Source: JBBRMQ01 sp038230775
GTDB lineage: Bacteria; Acidobacteriota; Thermoanaerobaculia; Gp7-AA8
Reading direction: 5' to 3'
DNA: 30,382 bases
Assembly: GCA_038230775.1 (NCBI GenBank)
Contig: JBBRMQ010000020.1
Span: forward strand, 1-30,382
Position 1 is the stretch's first letter, and every line of letters starts with the position of its first letter. Position numbers and translations under genes: made by a program. Below the pieces are notes generated by a model. The model was not told where the DNA came from and did no database searches. It saw only the letters and a list, made by a program, of their open reading frames with translations. Of this stretch, positions 22,941-30,344 are shown one piece after another.

Positions 22941-23692
22941 GAGATTCCGCGATCCTCTTCGCAGCGGCACTGGTCGGAGGCGCGGTCAACTCCATCGCTG
23001 GCGGCGGAACACTGCTCTCCTTCCCGGCCCTGCTGTTCATCGGACGGAATCCGATCATGGCCAACGCGACGAACAGCGTCGCGCTGTGGCCGGGATCGTT
23101 CGCAGGAATGATCGGTTTTCGCCGCGAGCTCGCGACGGTGCAGCGCTGGCTCCTGCTGCTGACGATCCCGTCGCTCATCGGCGGCGCAATCGGCGCGGTC
23201 CTCCTTCTGCATACCAGCACAAAGACGTTCGCGCGCCTGGTGCCGATCCTGATCCTCGGCGCCACGCTCCTGCTGGCGTTTCAGGAAGTGATCACCCGCC
23301 GCCTGACGCTCGCGGCGCAGGCCGCGAAGCCGACGCACGGCTGGATCGTCTTCGTCTTCACGTTCCAGCTTCTTGTCGGAATCTACGGCGGCTATTTCGG
23401 CGCCGGCATGGGCATCCTGATGCTCGCGGCGCTCGGACTCATCGGCCTCACCGACCTGCATCAGATGAACGGCCTGAAGAACCTGCTGGCGATCTGCATC
23501 AACGGCATCGCTGCCGTCTACTTCGCGATCTCCGGCGCGGTGATCTGGAACGACGCGCTGCTGATGGCCGTGGCCGCGGTCATCGGCGGCTACGCCGGAG
23601 CGCGCGTGGCGCGACGGTTAGGCCGGACGTTCGTGCGCGGAGCGGTGGTCGCGATCGGGATCGGGATGACGATTGCGCTCGCGGTGCGCTAA
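22937..23692 (+). CDS. TauE/SafE-family membrane permease (DUF81)
   Basis: About 251 residues with eight hydrophobic helices in two similar halves. The N-terminal GGAVNSIAGGGTLLSFPALL and the GIYGGYFGAGMGILMLAAL of the second half are the family repeats. Members are linked to export or uptake of sulfite, sulfoacetate or other small anions. The start is uncertain. The family's first helix begins immediately after a CTG at 22937 that overlaps the kinase stop as CTGA. The only other initiator nearby in frame is a GTG at 22802, which would add 45 atypical residues. Coupling to the kinase gene is likely. Confidence 0.82.
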   Translation: MRDSAILFAAALVGGAVNSIAGGGTLLSFPALLFIGRNPIMANATNSVALWPGSFAGMIGFRRELATVQRWLLLLTIPSLIGGAIGAVLLLHTSTKTFARLVPILILGATLLLAFQEVITRRLTLAAQAAKPTHGWIVFVFTFQLLVGIYGGYFGAGMGILMLAALGLIGLTDLHQMNGLKNLLAICINGIAAVYFAISGAVIWNDALLMAVAAVIGGYAGARVARRLGRTFVRGAVVAIGIGMTIALAVR

Positions 23693-23693
23693 T

Positions 23694-23910
23694 TGTCCTG
23701 AGTCAGAGATTCGCGTCATTTTGTCGCGGGCACTACTTCCCTGTCGAAACTCGCGGACTTGGCGGAGGCCAGATCGACCGCTGGGCGGGCGGCGCGCTCA
23801 TCGTCCCGCCCTCCCGCACCGCTCCCTCGCTACGCTCGGGATGACATGGTTGCCTGATCTCGGATCGCAAGCTCCACCAGCGAAATGCCGTGAATCTTTG
23901 ACTCAGGACA
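23694..23910. repeat. MITE-like element with 22-bp terminal inverted repeats
   Basis: The arms TGTCCTGAGTCAGAGATTCG (23694 onward) and TGAATCTTTGACTCAGGACA (ending 23910) are reverse complementary over 22 nt with two mismatches. Inside is CCCTCGCTACGCTCGGGATGA (23825-23845), the same motif seen at 28847-28874 and 30276. The element begins 1 nt after the TauE/SafE stop and codes for nothing recognisable. Confidence 0.75.
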
Positions 23911-23941
23911 CTAGTGTGTTGTCCTCGCCGCGAAGCGGCTG

Positions 23942-23993
23942 GTGTGGGGCCAGTCCTCTGACTGGCCGGCCAGCCGGAGGGCTGGCCCCACAC
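23942..23993. repeat. 52-bp REP-like palindrome at convergent gene ends
   Basis: The left arm starts GTGTGGGGCCAGTCCTCTGA and the right arm is GGCCAGCCGGAGGGCTGGCC plus CCACAC, with no spacer. It ends 5 nt before the stop of the convergent S9 peptidase gene, where it could protect the mRNA 3' end. Confidence 0.93.
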
Positions 23994-23998
23994 TTGAC

Positions 23999-25942
23999 CT
24001 ACTCGGTCGGAATGGCCTTCTTGAAGAACTCCAGGTTGCGGCGCATCACGTCAATCCGCTCCTTCGGCTCGCGCGGGACATGCGGCGATCGCGGGTAGAT
24101 GGCCATCGAGACGTCGACGCCCATCTCCTGCAGCGTGCGATAGAGCATCGTGCCCTGCGAGAGAGGAACGCGATCGTCCGCGTCCCCGTGCTGAATAAGG
24201 ATCTTCGCGGTCGTCGGCTTCAGATGCCACAGCGGGCTGTGCTCACGAAGACGGTCGAGCGACATCGGCGTGCGGCGCATGTCCATGAGCGTCGCGTCAT
24301 CGGTCTGCGCCGGCAATGCGGCCGTCTCACTGCCGCGGAAGTAGCTCGGGATGAACGCGCGGATGTCCGTCGTGCCGTGGAAGCTGAGCAGATCGACGAC
24401 CGGTGCGCCGATGGAGATCGCCTTCAGCCGGTCGCTGTGCCCTTCGGCCCACGACGTCATGAATCCGCCGTAGCTCCACCCCATCATGCCTAACCGGTTC
24501 GCGTCGGCGATGCCGTCCGCGATCAGCTTGTCGATGCCGGCGTTGATGTCCATCCAGTCCATGCCGCCCCAGTCGTTGCGGTTGGCCTCACGGAACTTCT
24601 CGCCATAGCCACCGGTGCCGCGCGGGTTCGGCCGCAACACCACGAAGCCCTGTTGCGCGAGAACATTCGGCGCGTAGACGTAGCCGAGGTAGCCGAGGAA
24701 GCTCTGGTCGAAGTGGGAGGCGGGGCCGCCGTGCACGAACGTGAGCAGCGGATAGCGCTTGCCAGCCTGATAGCCGGCCGGCAACGTCAGCAGACCCTCG
24801 ATCTCAAGGCGGTCTTTCGGATTGTGCCAGTGAATCAGCTTCGTTTCCGGAAGCGTGCGACCGAGGAGCGCGTCGTTGTGATGCGTCAGTTGGCGAGGCG
24901 CAAACGTGTCCGTCGAGGAGATGAAGAGCTCGGGCGGCGCGGTCAGCGACTGCTGGACGAAGGCGACATTCTTTCCGCGAAGAGTCGCGTCGCTGATGAC
25001 GCCGTTGAATCGGGACACGTCACGAAAACCCGATCCGTCCGCGTTGACGCGAAAAATCTCGGACGTCGTGTTGAACGCGCCGTCGAACCAGATCGTGCGC
25101 GAGTCGTCGCTCCAGTCGAGGTGAGAAGGCGTGCGGTTGTATTCGCGCGAGATGAGGCGCGGCTCTCCGCCACTCGCCGGCACGACGTAGATCTGCTCCT
25201 CGGTCAGCCAGTCGCTTCTTCCGCCGCTGCTGAGGAACGCGACAGATTTGCCGTCGGGCGAGAATTGCGGAGTGTGATCGGTGCCCGGACGCACGACCAG
25301 CGGACGGATCTCGCCCGCGCGCGTGATCAGGACGATGTCCATCTTGTGAAAATCAGCTACGCCCGGAGGCGTGCGCTCGGCGGCGACGAGCGATCCGTCC
25401 GGCGACCAGACGATGCCGCTCATGTCGAACGCGCCTGTCGTCAGTCGAGTGGTGGTGCGCGCCACCACGTCGAACAGATAGACCTGCGCGTAGCGGATGT
25501 TCTCGCCGACGACGCGCACGTCTTCGCGTTCCGCCGGCGCGGGGTCGCGCATCACGAAGGCGATGGCCTTTCCGTCGGGCGACCATTCGAAGTCGCTGAT
25601 CGAGCCTTTCTCGTTCGTGATATTCTCCGGCTCGCCGCCGTTGGCGTCCAGCATCCAGATCGCGTTGCGTCCGGCTTCGCGATCGGAGAGAAACGCGATG
25701 CGCGAGCCATCCGGCGACCAGCGCTGGTGATTGTCGGAGCCATGGGCGCGCGTGAGCTGCGTGTCCTTCGTGCCGTCGCTGTTGATGATCCAGAGATCGG
25801 CGTCGTACACGCTTCGCTCCATGTCGGCATGGGTGACCACGTACGCAATGCGCGTCCCGTCCGGCGACAACTGCGGCGAGGAGATCGTCGGCATCGTCGC
25901 GTAGTCTTCGACGGTGAGAGCGAACAGGAGTGCGGCCAGCAT
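23999..25942 (-). CDS. Exported S9 prolyl oligopeptidase-family serine peptidase
   Basis: 647 residues. The short hydrophobic start MLAALLFALT looks like a minimal signal peptide. The N-terminal half is a PD40 propeller (ISSPQLSPDGTRIAYVV, HQRWSPDGSRIAFLSDR, IVWSPDGSLVAAERT). The C-terminal alpha/beta hydrolase has FVHGGPASHF, the nucleophile elbow GWSYGGF with Ser490, HGDADDRVP with Asp589 and SPHVPREP with His621, so the triad is complete. It resembles acylaminoacyl peptidase/DPP IV enzymes that trim peptides. The gene is monocistronic by appearance. The propeller resembles that of the kinase encoded nearby. Confidence 0.93.
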   Translation of the reverse strand: MLAALLFALTVEDYATMPTISSPQLSPDGTRIAYVVTHADMERSVYDADLWIINSDGTKDTQLTRAHGSDNHQRWSPDGSRIAFLSDREAGRNAIWMLDANGGEPENITNEKGSISDFEWSPDGKAIAFVMRDPAPAEREDVRVVGENIRYAQVYLFDVVARTTTRLTTGAFDMSGIVWSPDGSLVAAERTPPGVADFHKMDIVLITRAGEIRPLVVRPGTDHTPQFSPDGKSVAFLSSGGRSDWLTEEQIYVVPASGGEPRLISREYNRTPSHLDWSDDSRTIWFDGAFNTTSEIFRVNADGSGFRDVSRFNGVISDATLRGKNVAFVQQSLTAPPELFISSTDTFAPRQLTHHNDALLGRTLPETKLIHWHNPKDRLEIEGLLTLPAGYQAGKRYPLLTFVHGGPASHFDQSFLGYLGYVYAPNVLAQQGFVVLRPNPRGTGGYGEKFREANRNDWGGMDWMDINAGIDKLIADGIADANRLGMMGWSYGGFMTSWAEGHSDRLKAISIGAPVVDLLSFHGTTDIRAFIPSYFRGSETAALPAQTDDATLMDMRRTPMSLDRLREHSPLWHLKPTTAKILIQHGDADDRVPLSQGTMLYRTLQEMGVDVSMAIYPRSPHVPREPKERIDVMRRNLEFFKKAIPTE

Positions 25943-25950
25943 GGGCGCGC

Positions 25951-25956
25951 ATTGTA
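25951..25956 (-). promoter_or_regulatory. -10 box placed for a leaderless S9 peptidase transcript
   Basis: TACAAT on the minus strand ends 8 nt before the ATG at 25942, and no Shine-Dalgarno is present. The expected -35 position falls within the palindromic element at 25968-26095. Confidence 0.5.
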
Positions 25957-25967
25957 GTCAATGATCC

Positions 25968-26095
25968 GCCCCTCATCCGCGCTTCGCACACCTTCTCCCC
26001 GCGCGCGGGGAGAAGGGCTACGGAGGCGCGAGCTGTTTCGTAGCCCCTCGCCCCGCGTCAGCGGGGAGAGGGTGGCCGAAGGCCGGGTGAGGGGC
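25968..26095. repeat. Composite palindromic element (second copy, inverted) between the S9 and ABC genes
   Basis: The ends are GCCCCTCATCCGCGCTTCGC and GGCCGGGTGAGGGGC. Two hairpins, CTTCTCCCCGCGCGCGGGGA and CCCCGCGTCAGCGGGG, flank a middle that differs from the SMC copy. Reverse complementing it aligns with 1535-1679 at both ends. It overlaps the last codons of the ABC ATPase gene and abuts the S9 promoter. Confidence 0.9.
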
Positions 26096-26783
26096 GCTCC
26101 GCCAGCAGCGCCCGCGTCGCCTCATGCTGCGGATTCTCGAGCACCGCGCGGGCCGGACCCTCCTCGACGACTTCCCCGTTCGCCAGCACGATGACCCGAT
26201 CGGCGAAGTCGCGCGCGAAGTCATCGTCATGCGTGGTGACGACGAGGGCGCGCCCGGCGCGCGTCAAACGGACGAGCGTCTCGCCCAACTCGCTGCGCCG
26301 CGCCGGATCGAGCGACGCCGTCGGCTCGTCCATCAGAAGCAGCGGCGGATTCATCGCCATGGCACGCGCGATCGCCACGCGCTGTGCCTCGCCGCCCGAA
26401 AGCTCGCGCGGCAACGCGTTGCGGCGATGCTCGACGCCGAGGGATTCGAGGAGATCGGTGGCGGTGCGGTTGGCGTCCGTGCGGCTGATCCTTGCGACGT
26501 GAACCGGCGCGAGCGTGACGTTCTCCAGCACGGTCAGATGCTCGAAGAGATAGTGCAACTGAAACACCATGCCGACGTGCTTCGGATCGATCGAGATCGA
26601 GCCGCGTTCGAATCTCTCCAGACCGGCGATGCAGCGAAGCACGGTCGTCTTGCCGCCGCCCGACAGACCCATCAACGCGACAAGCTCTCCCTGCGCGGCG
26701 TGCAGGTTCACACCGCGAAGGATCTCGCGCGCTCCACGCGTGAGGCGCAGATCGGTGATCCTCAGTAGGTCGCGGCTTTCCAT
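26058..26783 (-). CDS. ABC transporter ATPase for polar amino acids
   Basis: 241 residues from ATG 26783, chosen because MESRDLLRITDLRL matches the family start; the gene then overlaps the upstream permease gene by 22 nt. Walker A GLSGGGKTT, Q-loop FQLHYLFEHLTVLENV, signature LSGGEAQRVAIARA, Walker B LLLMDEPTASLD and H-loop TTHDDDFA are all intact. It resembles GlnQ-type importer ATPases that energise uptake with the adjacent permease. The last 12 or so residues (RPSPGLRPPSPR) are encoded by the palindromic element, which also supplies the stop, so the native C-terminus has been replaced. Confidence 0.92.
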   Translation of the reverse strand: MESRDLLRITDLRLTRGAREILRGVNLHAAQGELVALMGLSGGGKTTVLRCIAGLERFERGSISIDPKHVGMVFQLHYLFEHLTVLENVTLAPVHVARISRTDANRTATDLLESLGVEHRRNALPRELSGGEAQRVAIARAMAMNPPLLLMDEPTASLDPARRSELGETLVRLTRAGRALVVTTHDDDFARDFADRVIVLANGEVVEEGPARAVLENPQHEATRALLAERPSPGLRPPSPR

Positions 26784-28204
26784 CGTGCCTCGAGCCTCCC
26801 CGCCAGTCGCGATAACGGCAGAGAGAGAATCAGGTAAAGCGCCGCGCACATCGCGCCGGGAATCACCCAGCTGCCGATGTTCGCGGCGAAGATCGACGTC
26901 TGCTTCGTCAGCTCGATGACGGTGATCACCGAAACGAGCGACGAATCCTTGAGCAGCGCGACGAAGTCATTGGTCATCGGCGCCAGCGCGAGGCGAAAGG
27001 CCTGCGGCCCGCGAATCAGCCGAAGGATCTGCGACTCGGTGAAGCCGAGTGTCCTCGCCGCCTCGAGCTGACCGCGCGCGACGGCCTCCAATGCCCCGCG
27101 ATAGATCTCGCTCTCGTACGCCGCGTAGTTGAGCCCCAGGCCTAACAGCGCCGCGACGAACGCCGGCAAACGGATGACGGAAGACAGGCCGTAGTAAAGA
27201 ACGAAGAGTTGCAGCAGTACCGGCGTACCGCGGACGACTTCGACGTAAACGCCGAGCAGGGCGCGGATCGGCGCCGAGCCGTAGACGCGGCCGCTGGCGA
27301 TGAGAATGCCGACGATCACGGCCAGCGCCATCGCGGCGCAGGAGAGCGCAATCGTGATCAGGGACGCACGCAGAAGAGCGGGCAGATACGCGAGAACCGT
27401 TGCCGGTTGCCTTTCTACAGTTGCCGGTTGCCGGTCTGCGGTGCCTTGCTGCAGTTCGGACTTGCGATCCACATTGGCGAAGAACCGCGGCTGATACGAG
27501 TCCCAGATGTTCCACTTGCGATCGATGCGCTCCAGCGTTCCGTCGCGCATGCGCGCCTTCAGGATCGCGTCGACCCGGTCGCGCAGCGCGCCGTTCCGCT
27601 TCGCCATCACGATGACGTAGTGCCCCGTCGTCACCGGCTGCGGCTGGGTGTACAGGCCGCTTTGGCGGTGCATCGCACGCGCCGCGATCACATTGTCGAG
27701 GAGCACCGCGTCGAGTCTTCCCTGCTCCATGTCTGAGTACGGGTGCACATCATCGTCGTAGGAGACCAGCTCGACGGGCTGCGTCTTCAGGAAGTCGTAC
27801 GCGATCGTTCCGCCTAAAGTTCCGACGCGGCGGCCGCGGAGATCGGCCATCGTGCGAAAGCGATCGCGATCTGCGGCGCGCACGGTCAGCACTTCCTGAA
27901 ACTCGTAGTACGGAATCGACACCGCATGCGCAGCGCGGCGCGCCGGCGTGTCTTCGACGCCGCTCATGCCGATCTCGAAGTCCCCGCGCTCGACGGACTG
28001 GTCGATCTCGTTGAAGGCGACCTGCACGAACTCCGCGCGTCGGCCGAGGCCCTTGCCGACCTCTTCCGCCACTTCGACATCGAACCCGCGCAGCTTTGAC
28101 GGATCGCGCGGATCCGCCTCCACGAACGGCGCCCCACCCTCGGCATCGCCCCCCCAGTGGAGAACCGGGCGCGAAGTCGCGATCATCATCAGTGCGATCA
28201 GCAT
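26762..28204 (-). CDS. Fused solute-binding protein and permease of an amino acid ABC importer
   Basis: 480 residues. After a signal-like start (MLIALMMIATSRP), residues about 25-245 form a family 3 solute-binding domain: LRGFDVEVAEEVGKGLGRR, GDFEIGMSGVEDTPAR, GRRVGTLGGTIAYDF and a DAVLLDN segment. Residues about 270-475 are a HisM/GlnP-type permease, with VEVVRGTPVLLQLFVLYYGL and the coupling loop EAARTLGFTESQILRLIRGPQ. Fusion of the two parts in one chain is known in some bacteria. The linker consists of a heptad duplicate, RQPATVE-RQPATVL, of repeat origin. It works with the overlapping ATPase gene downstream. Start at ATG 28204. Confidence 0.92.
   Translation of the reverse strand: MLIALMMIATSRPVLHWGGDAEGGAPFVEADPRDPSKLRGFDVEVAEEVGKGLGRRAEFVQVAFNEIDQSVERGDFEIGMSGVEDTPARRAAHAVSIPYYEFQEVLTVRAADRDRFRTMADLRGRRVGTLGGTIAYDFLKTQPVELVSYDDDVHPYSDMEQGRLDAVLLDNVIAARAMHRQSGLYTQPQPVTTGHYVIVMAKRNGALRDRVDAILKARMRDGTLERIDRKWNIWDSYQPRFFANVDRKSELQQGTADRQPATVERQPATVLAYLPALLRASLITIALSCAAMALAVIVGILIASGRVYGSAPIRALLGVYVEVVRGTPVLLQLFVLYYGLSSVIRLPAFVAALLGLGLNYAAYESEIYRGALEAVARGQLEAARTLGFTESQILRLIRGPQAFRLALAPMTNDFVALLKDSSLVSVITVIELTKQTSIFAANIGSWVIPGAMCAALYLILSLPLSRLAGRLEARWKAATY
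27399..27432. repeat. Direct repeat encoding the SBP-permease linker
   Basis: GTTGCCGGTTGCC occurs at 27399-27411 and 27420-27432, with a 21-bp period. The period is a multiple of three and gives a duplicated heptapeptide on the minus strand. Confidence 0.8.
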
Positions 28205-28213
28205 CGCGTGTTC

Positions 28214-28223
28214 ATCCTACAAT
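28214..28223. promoter_or_regulatory. Overlapping divergent -10 boxes
   Basis: ATCCTACAAT reads TACAAT rightward (28218-28223) and TAGGAT leftward (28219-28214). The leftward box ends 9 nt before the ATG at 28204. The rightward box ends 8 nt before a GTG at 28232. Both would give leaderless mRNAs, and only one polymerase could occupy the site at a time. Confidence 0.5.
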
Positions 28224-28225
28224 CG

Positions 28226-28798
28226 ATGCCGGTGAACGAAGACGTCATGGTGGTCGAGACGCGTCTGCTGCAGCCGTTCTTCACTGCGAATCTGGTCCGC
28301 GATCATACGCAGGCCATCCTCGACATCATCGCGGCAAGTCACGCGTTCATCGCACGGTCCACGGCAGAGGTGTCGCCGGAGTGGAAGCAGATCATTCCGT
28401 ACGTTGTCGTCCGGCATGCCGATGATTACTTCGTGCTGCAGCGGACGGCAAAGCAAACTGAGGCGCGGCTTCATCACAAGGTGTCGCTCGGCATCGGCGG
28501 ACATATCAATCCCGGTCACACGCTTCTCGAAGGTCTGCAGAAAGAGCTCGACGAAGAGGTCGACGTGGCGTCGCCCTACGAGCTGACGTTCGTCGGCATC
28601 CTGAACGACGACAGCACCGACGTCGGCCGCGTGCACCTCGGCGCCGTCTACGAGCTCGAAGCGCGCGAGAAAAAAGTGACGGTGAAAGAGACCGAGAAGA
28701 TGGTCGGACGATGGATGCTGCGTCGCGACCTGCAGTCGGTTCGCGATGCGATGGAGACCTGGTCGCAGATCGTCTATGACGAATACTTGTCATCCTGA
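28226..28798 (+). CDS. Nudix-like predicted phosphohydrolase (COG4112-like)
   Basis: About 190 residues. The central VSLGIGGHINPGHTLLEGLQ then KELDEEVDV is a divergent Nudix box: the KELDEE core keeps the metal-binding Glu residues, but the first Glu is His, the Arg is Lys and the late Gly is Asp. The GGHINP segment and the following ELTFVGILNDD recall the MutT-like group annotated as predicted phosphoesterases; that family name is from memory. The substrate is unknown. Start may be ATG 28226, or GTG 28232 if the transcript is leaderless. The last codons and stop lie in a palindromic repeat. Confidence 0.75.
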   Translation: MPVNEDVMVVETRLLQPFFTANLVRDHTQAILDIIAASHAFIARSTAEVSPEWKQIIPYVVVRHADDYFVLQRTAKQTEARLHHKVSLGIGGHINPGHTLLEGLQKELDEEVDVASPYELTFVGILNDDSTDVGRVHLGAVYELEAREKKVTVKETEKMVGRWMLRRDLQSVRDAMETWSQIVYDEYLSS

Positions 28799-29705
28799 GC
28801 GAAGGCGAAGGATCCCCTTCGCATTTGCGATCCTCGCGGTGCTCGCGGGATCCCTCGCTGCGCTCGGAATGACACGGGATGTCGCCGTCACCGTGATCCT
28901 CCTCGGCACCGGCTATCCGCGGCCGAACGCGGAACACGCGGGTGGCGGCACGGCGATCGTCGTCGGCGACAAGTGGTTTGTCGTCGACTCGGGACGCGGG
29001 GTGACGATGCGCATCGCCGCCACGTCGCAGAAATACGAGAACTTTCAGGCCGTCTTCCTCACACACCTGCACTCCGATCACACGGCGGGTCTGCCGGATC
29101 TCTTCATCACGTCGTGGCAGTTTGGACGCAAGACGCGGCCGCTCGAGCTTTACGGTCCGGCAGGCACGCAGCAGCTCGGGGACGCGATGCTGAAGTTTTT
29201 CGAATACGACATTCACATGCGCCGCGATGTCGTCGAAAAGCACCCCGCCGGGGGTGCGACGATCCGCGTTCACATCGTGCAGGAAGGAAAAATCTACGAC
29301 GACGGCGAAGTTCGCGTCACCGCATTCGTCGTCGATCACCGGCCGGTCGAGCCGGCATTCGGTTATCGCTTCGACGCACACGGCAAGTCGATCGTGATCT
29401 CAGGCGACACGAAGCCGAGCGACAACCTGGTGAAGTTCGCAAAGGGCGCCGACGTGCTGATTCACGAAGCGTATCTGCCCGAGCACTTCGCCCGGGTCGA
29501 CACCCCCGAGGTGGCGGCGCGGCTGGGCAGGTATCACACGACGCCGGAGGATGCGGGAACCATCGCCACGCGCGCGGGCGTGAAGACGCTGGTGCTCACG
29601 CATCTCATCCCTGCGGGCGAAGATCAGAAGTTCCGCGAGCGCGCGTCAAAGACGTTCAAAGGCCGGCTGATCGTCGGCAAAGATCTCGAGGTGATACAGC
29701 CATGA
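28776..29705 (+). CDS. RNase Z-like metallo-beta-lactamase-fold hydrolase, probably exported
   Basis: 309 residues if started at ATG 28776; the core begins at VTVILLGTGYPRPN. The zinc motif FLTHLHSDHTAGLPDL is at about 94-109, with HRPVEPAFGYRF, IVISGDTKPSDNLVKFAKGADVLIHEAY and a final VLTHLIP. These match the RNase Z/arylsulfatase-like branch of the superfamily. The substrate is unknown. With this start, the N-terminus has RRRR followed by IPFAFAILAVLAGSLAAL, a good signal peptide made entirely of repeat sequence. Starts at GTG 28839 or ATG 28869 would give a cytoplasmic protein. The stop overlaps the next start as ATGA. Confidence 0.85.
   Translation: MTNTCHPERRRRIPFAFAILAVLAGSLAALGMTRDVAVTVILLGTGYPRPNAEHAGGGTAIVVGDKWFVVDSGRGVTMRIAATSQKYENFQAVFLTHLHSDHTAGLPDLFITSWQFGRKTRPLELYGPAGTQQLGDAMLKFFEYDIHMRRDVVEKHPAGGATIRVHIVQEGKIYDDGEVRVTAFVVDHRPVEPAFGYRFDAHGKSIVISGDTKPSDNLVKFAKGADVLIHEAYLPEHFARVDTPEVAARLGRYHTTPEDAGTIATRAGVKTLVLTHLIPAGEDQKFRERASKTFKGRLIVGKDLEVIQP
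28788..28874. repeat. Inverted repeat spanning the Nudix stop and the metallo-hydrolase start
   Basis: The left arm is TGTCATCCTGAGCGAAGGCG then AAGGATCCC (28788-28816). The right arm is GGGATCCCTCGCTGCGCTCG then GAATGACA (28847-28874). They are reverse complements with a few changes. The same motif recurs at 23825-23845 and 30276-30298. The family is widespread in bacterial genomes and is often translated as CHPERSEGS-like peptides. Confidence 0.88.
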
Positions 29706-30274
29706 CGATGTTGCACAACATGTTCTTCCTTTCCGTCCCGGTGCTGGAGAAGATCGTCCGTCCGATTCTGGTCTACATCTTTCTCGTTCTGCTGCTGCGG
29801 GTCTTCGGCAAGCGCGAGCTCGCGCAGCTCAATCCGTTCGACCTGGTCGTTCTGCTCTCGCTGGCGAACACGGTGCAGAACGCGATCATCGGCGATGACA
29901 ACAGCGTCGCCGGCGGGTTCATCGGTGCGTTCAGCCTGGTGTTCATCAACTACCTGGTGATCCGGTTTCTCTTTCGCCACCGGCGTCTCGATCAGATCCT
30001 GGAAGGCAAGCCATCGGTGCTGGTGAAGGAAGGCCACGTCGATCGTAAGAGTCTGGCGAAGGAGCTGATCACCATCTCAGAACTGCAGACCGTGGCGCGG
30101 CGCCAGGGCTTCGACGGCCTGCACGAAGTCGAGTCCTGCGTCCTGGAGCCGGGCGGCGCGTTCGTGATGCGGCGCAAGTGCCCGTCGGACGACGACATCA
30201 AACATCAGGACGTGCTCGGCCGGCTGGATGACGTGCTCGCGAGGATGGACCGGCTGGAGAAAAAACTGGGATAG
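29702..30274 (+). CDS. DUF421/YetF-family membrane protein
   Basis: 190 residues from ATG 29702, which overlaps the upstream stop as ATGA. The family pattern is clear: about three N-terminal helices (IVRPILVYIFLVLLLRVFGK, FDLVVLLSLANTVQNAIIG and FIGAFSLVFINYLVIRFL). The soluble domain after them has ILEGKPSVLVKEGHVDRKSL, ELITISELQTVARRQGF and the VESCVLEPGGAFVMRRK strand pair. The C-terminus is a short coiled coil, DDVLARMDRLEKKLG. The role of the family is poorly known; in Bacillus, YetF relatives act at the spore or cell membrane. Co-transcription with the metallo-hydrolase is likely. Confidence 0.9.
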   Translation: MTMLHNMFFLSVPVLEKIVRPILVYIFLVLLLRVFGKRELAQLNPFDLVVLLSLANTVQNAIIGDDNSVAGGFIGAFSLVFINYLVIRFLFRHRRLDQILEGKPSVLVKEGHVDRKSLAKELITISELQTVARRQGFDGLHEVESCVLEPGGAFVMRRKCPSDDDIKHQDVLGRLDDVLARMDRLEKKLG

Positions 30275-30275
30275 A

Positions 30276-30344
30276 TGTCATCCCGAGCGTAGCGAGGGAC
30301 CGGTGTGGGTTGGGCGGTGCGACGATCCACCCGCCCACACCGGT
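30276..30344. repeat. TGTCATCCCGAGCG-type repeat with an inner inverted repeat
   Basis: TGTCATCCCGAGCGTAGCGA (30276 onward) directly follows the DUF421 stop and matches the motif at 23825-23845 (inverted) and 28788. Within it, ACCGGTGTGGG (30299-30309) and CCCACACCGGT (30334-30344) form a perfect 11-bp hairpin. The rest of the window to 30382 shows no gene. Confidence 0.75.

Noticed and set aside
23733..23993. Minus-strand open frame with a CHPERSEGA-like peptide
   Set aside because: This is a translation of two repeat elements.
24653..25957. 434-codon open frame antisense to the S9 peptidase
   Set aside because: Antisense shadow; the peptidase has a full catalytic triad.
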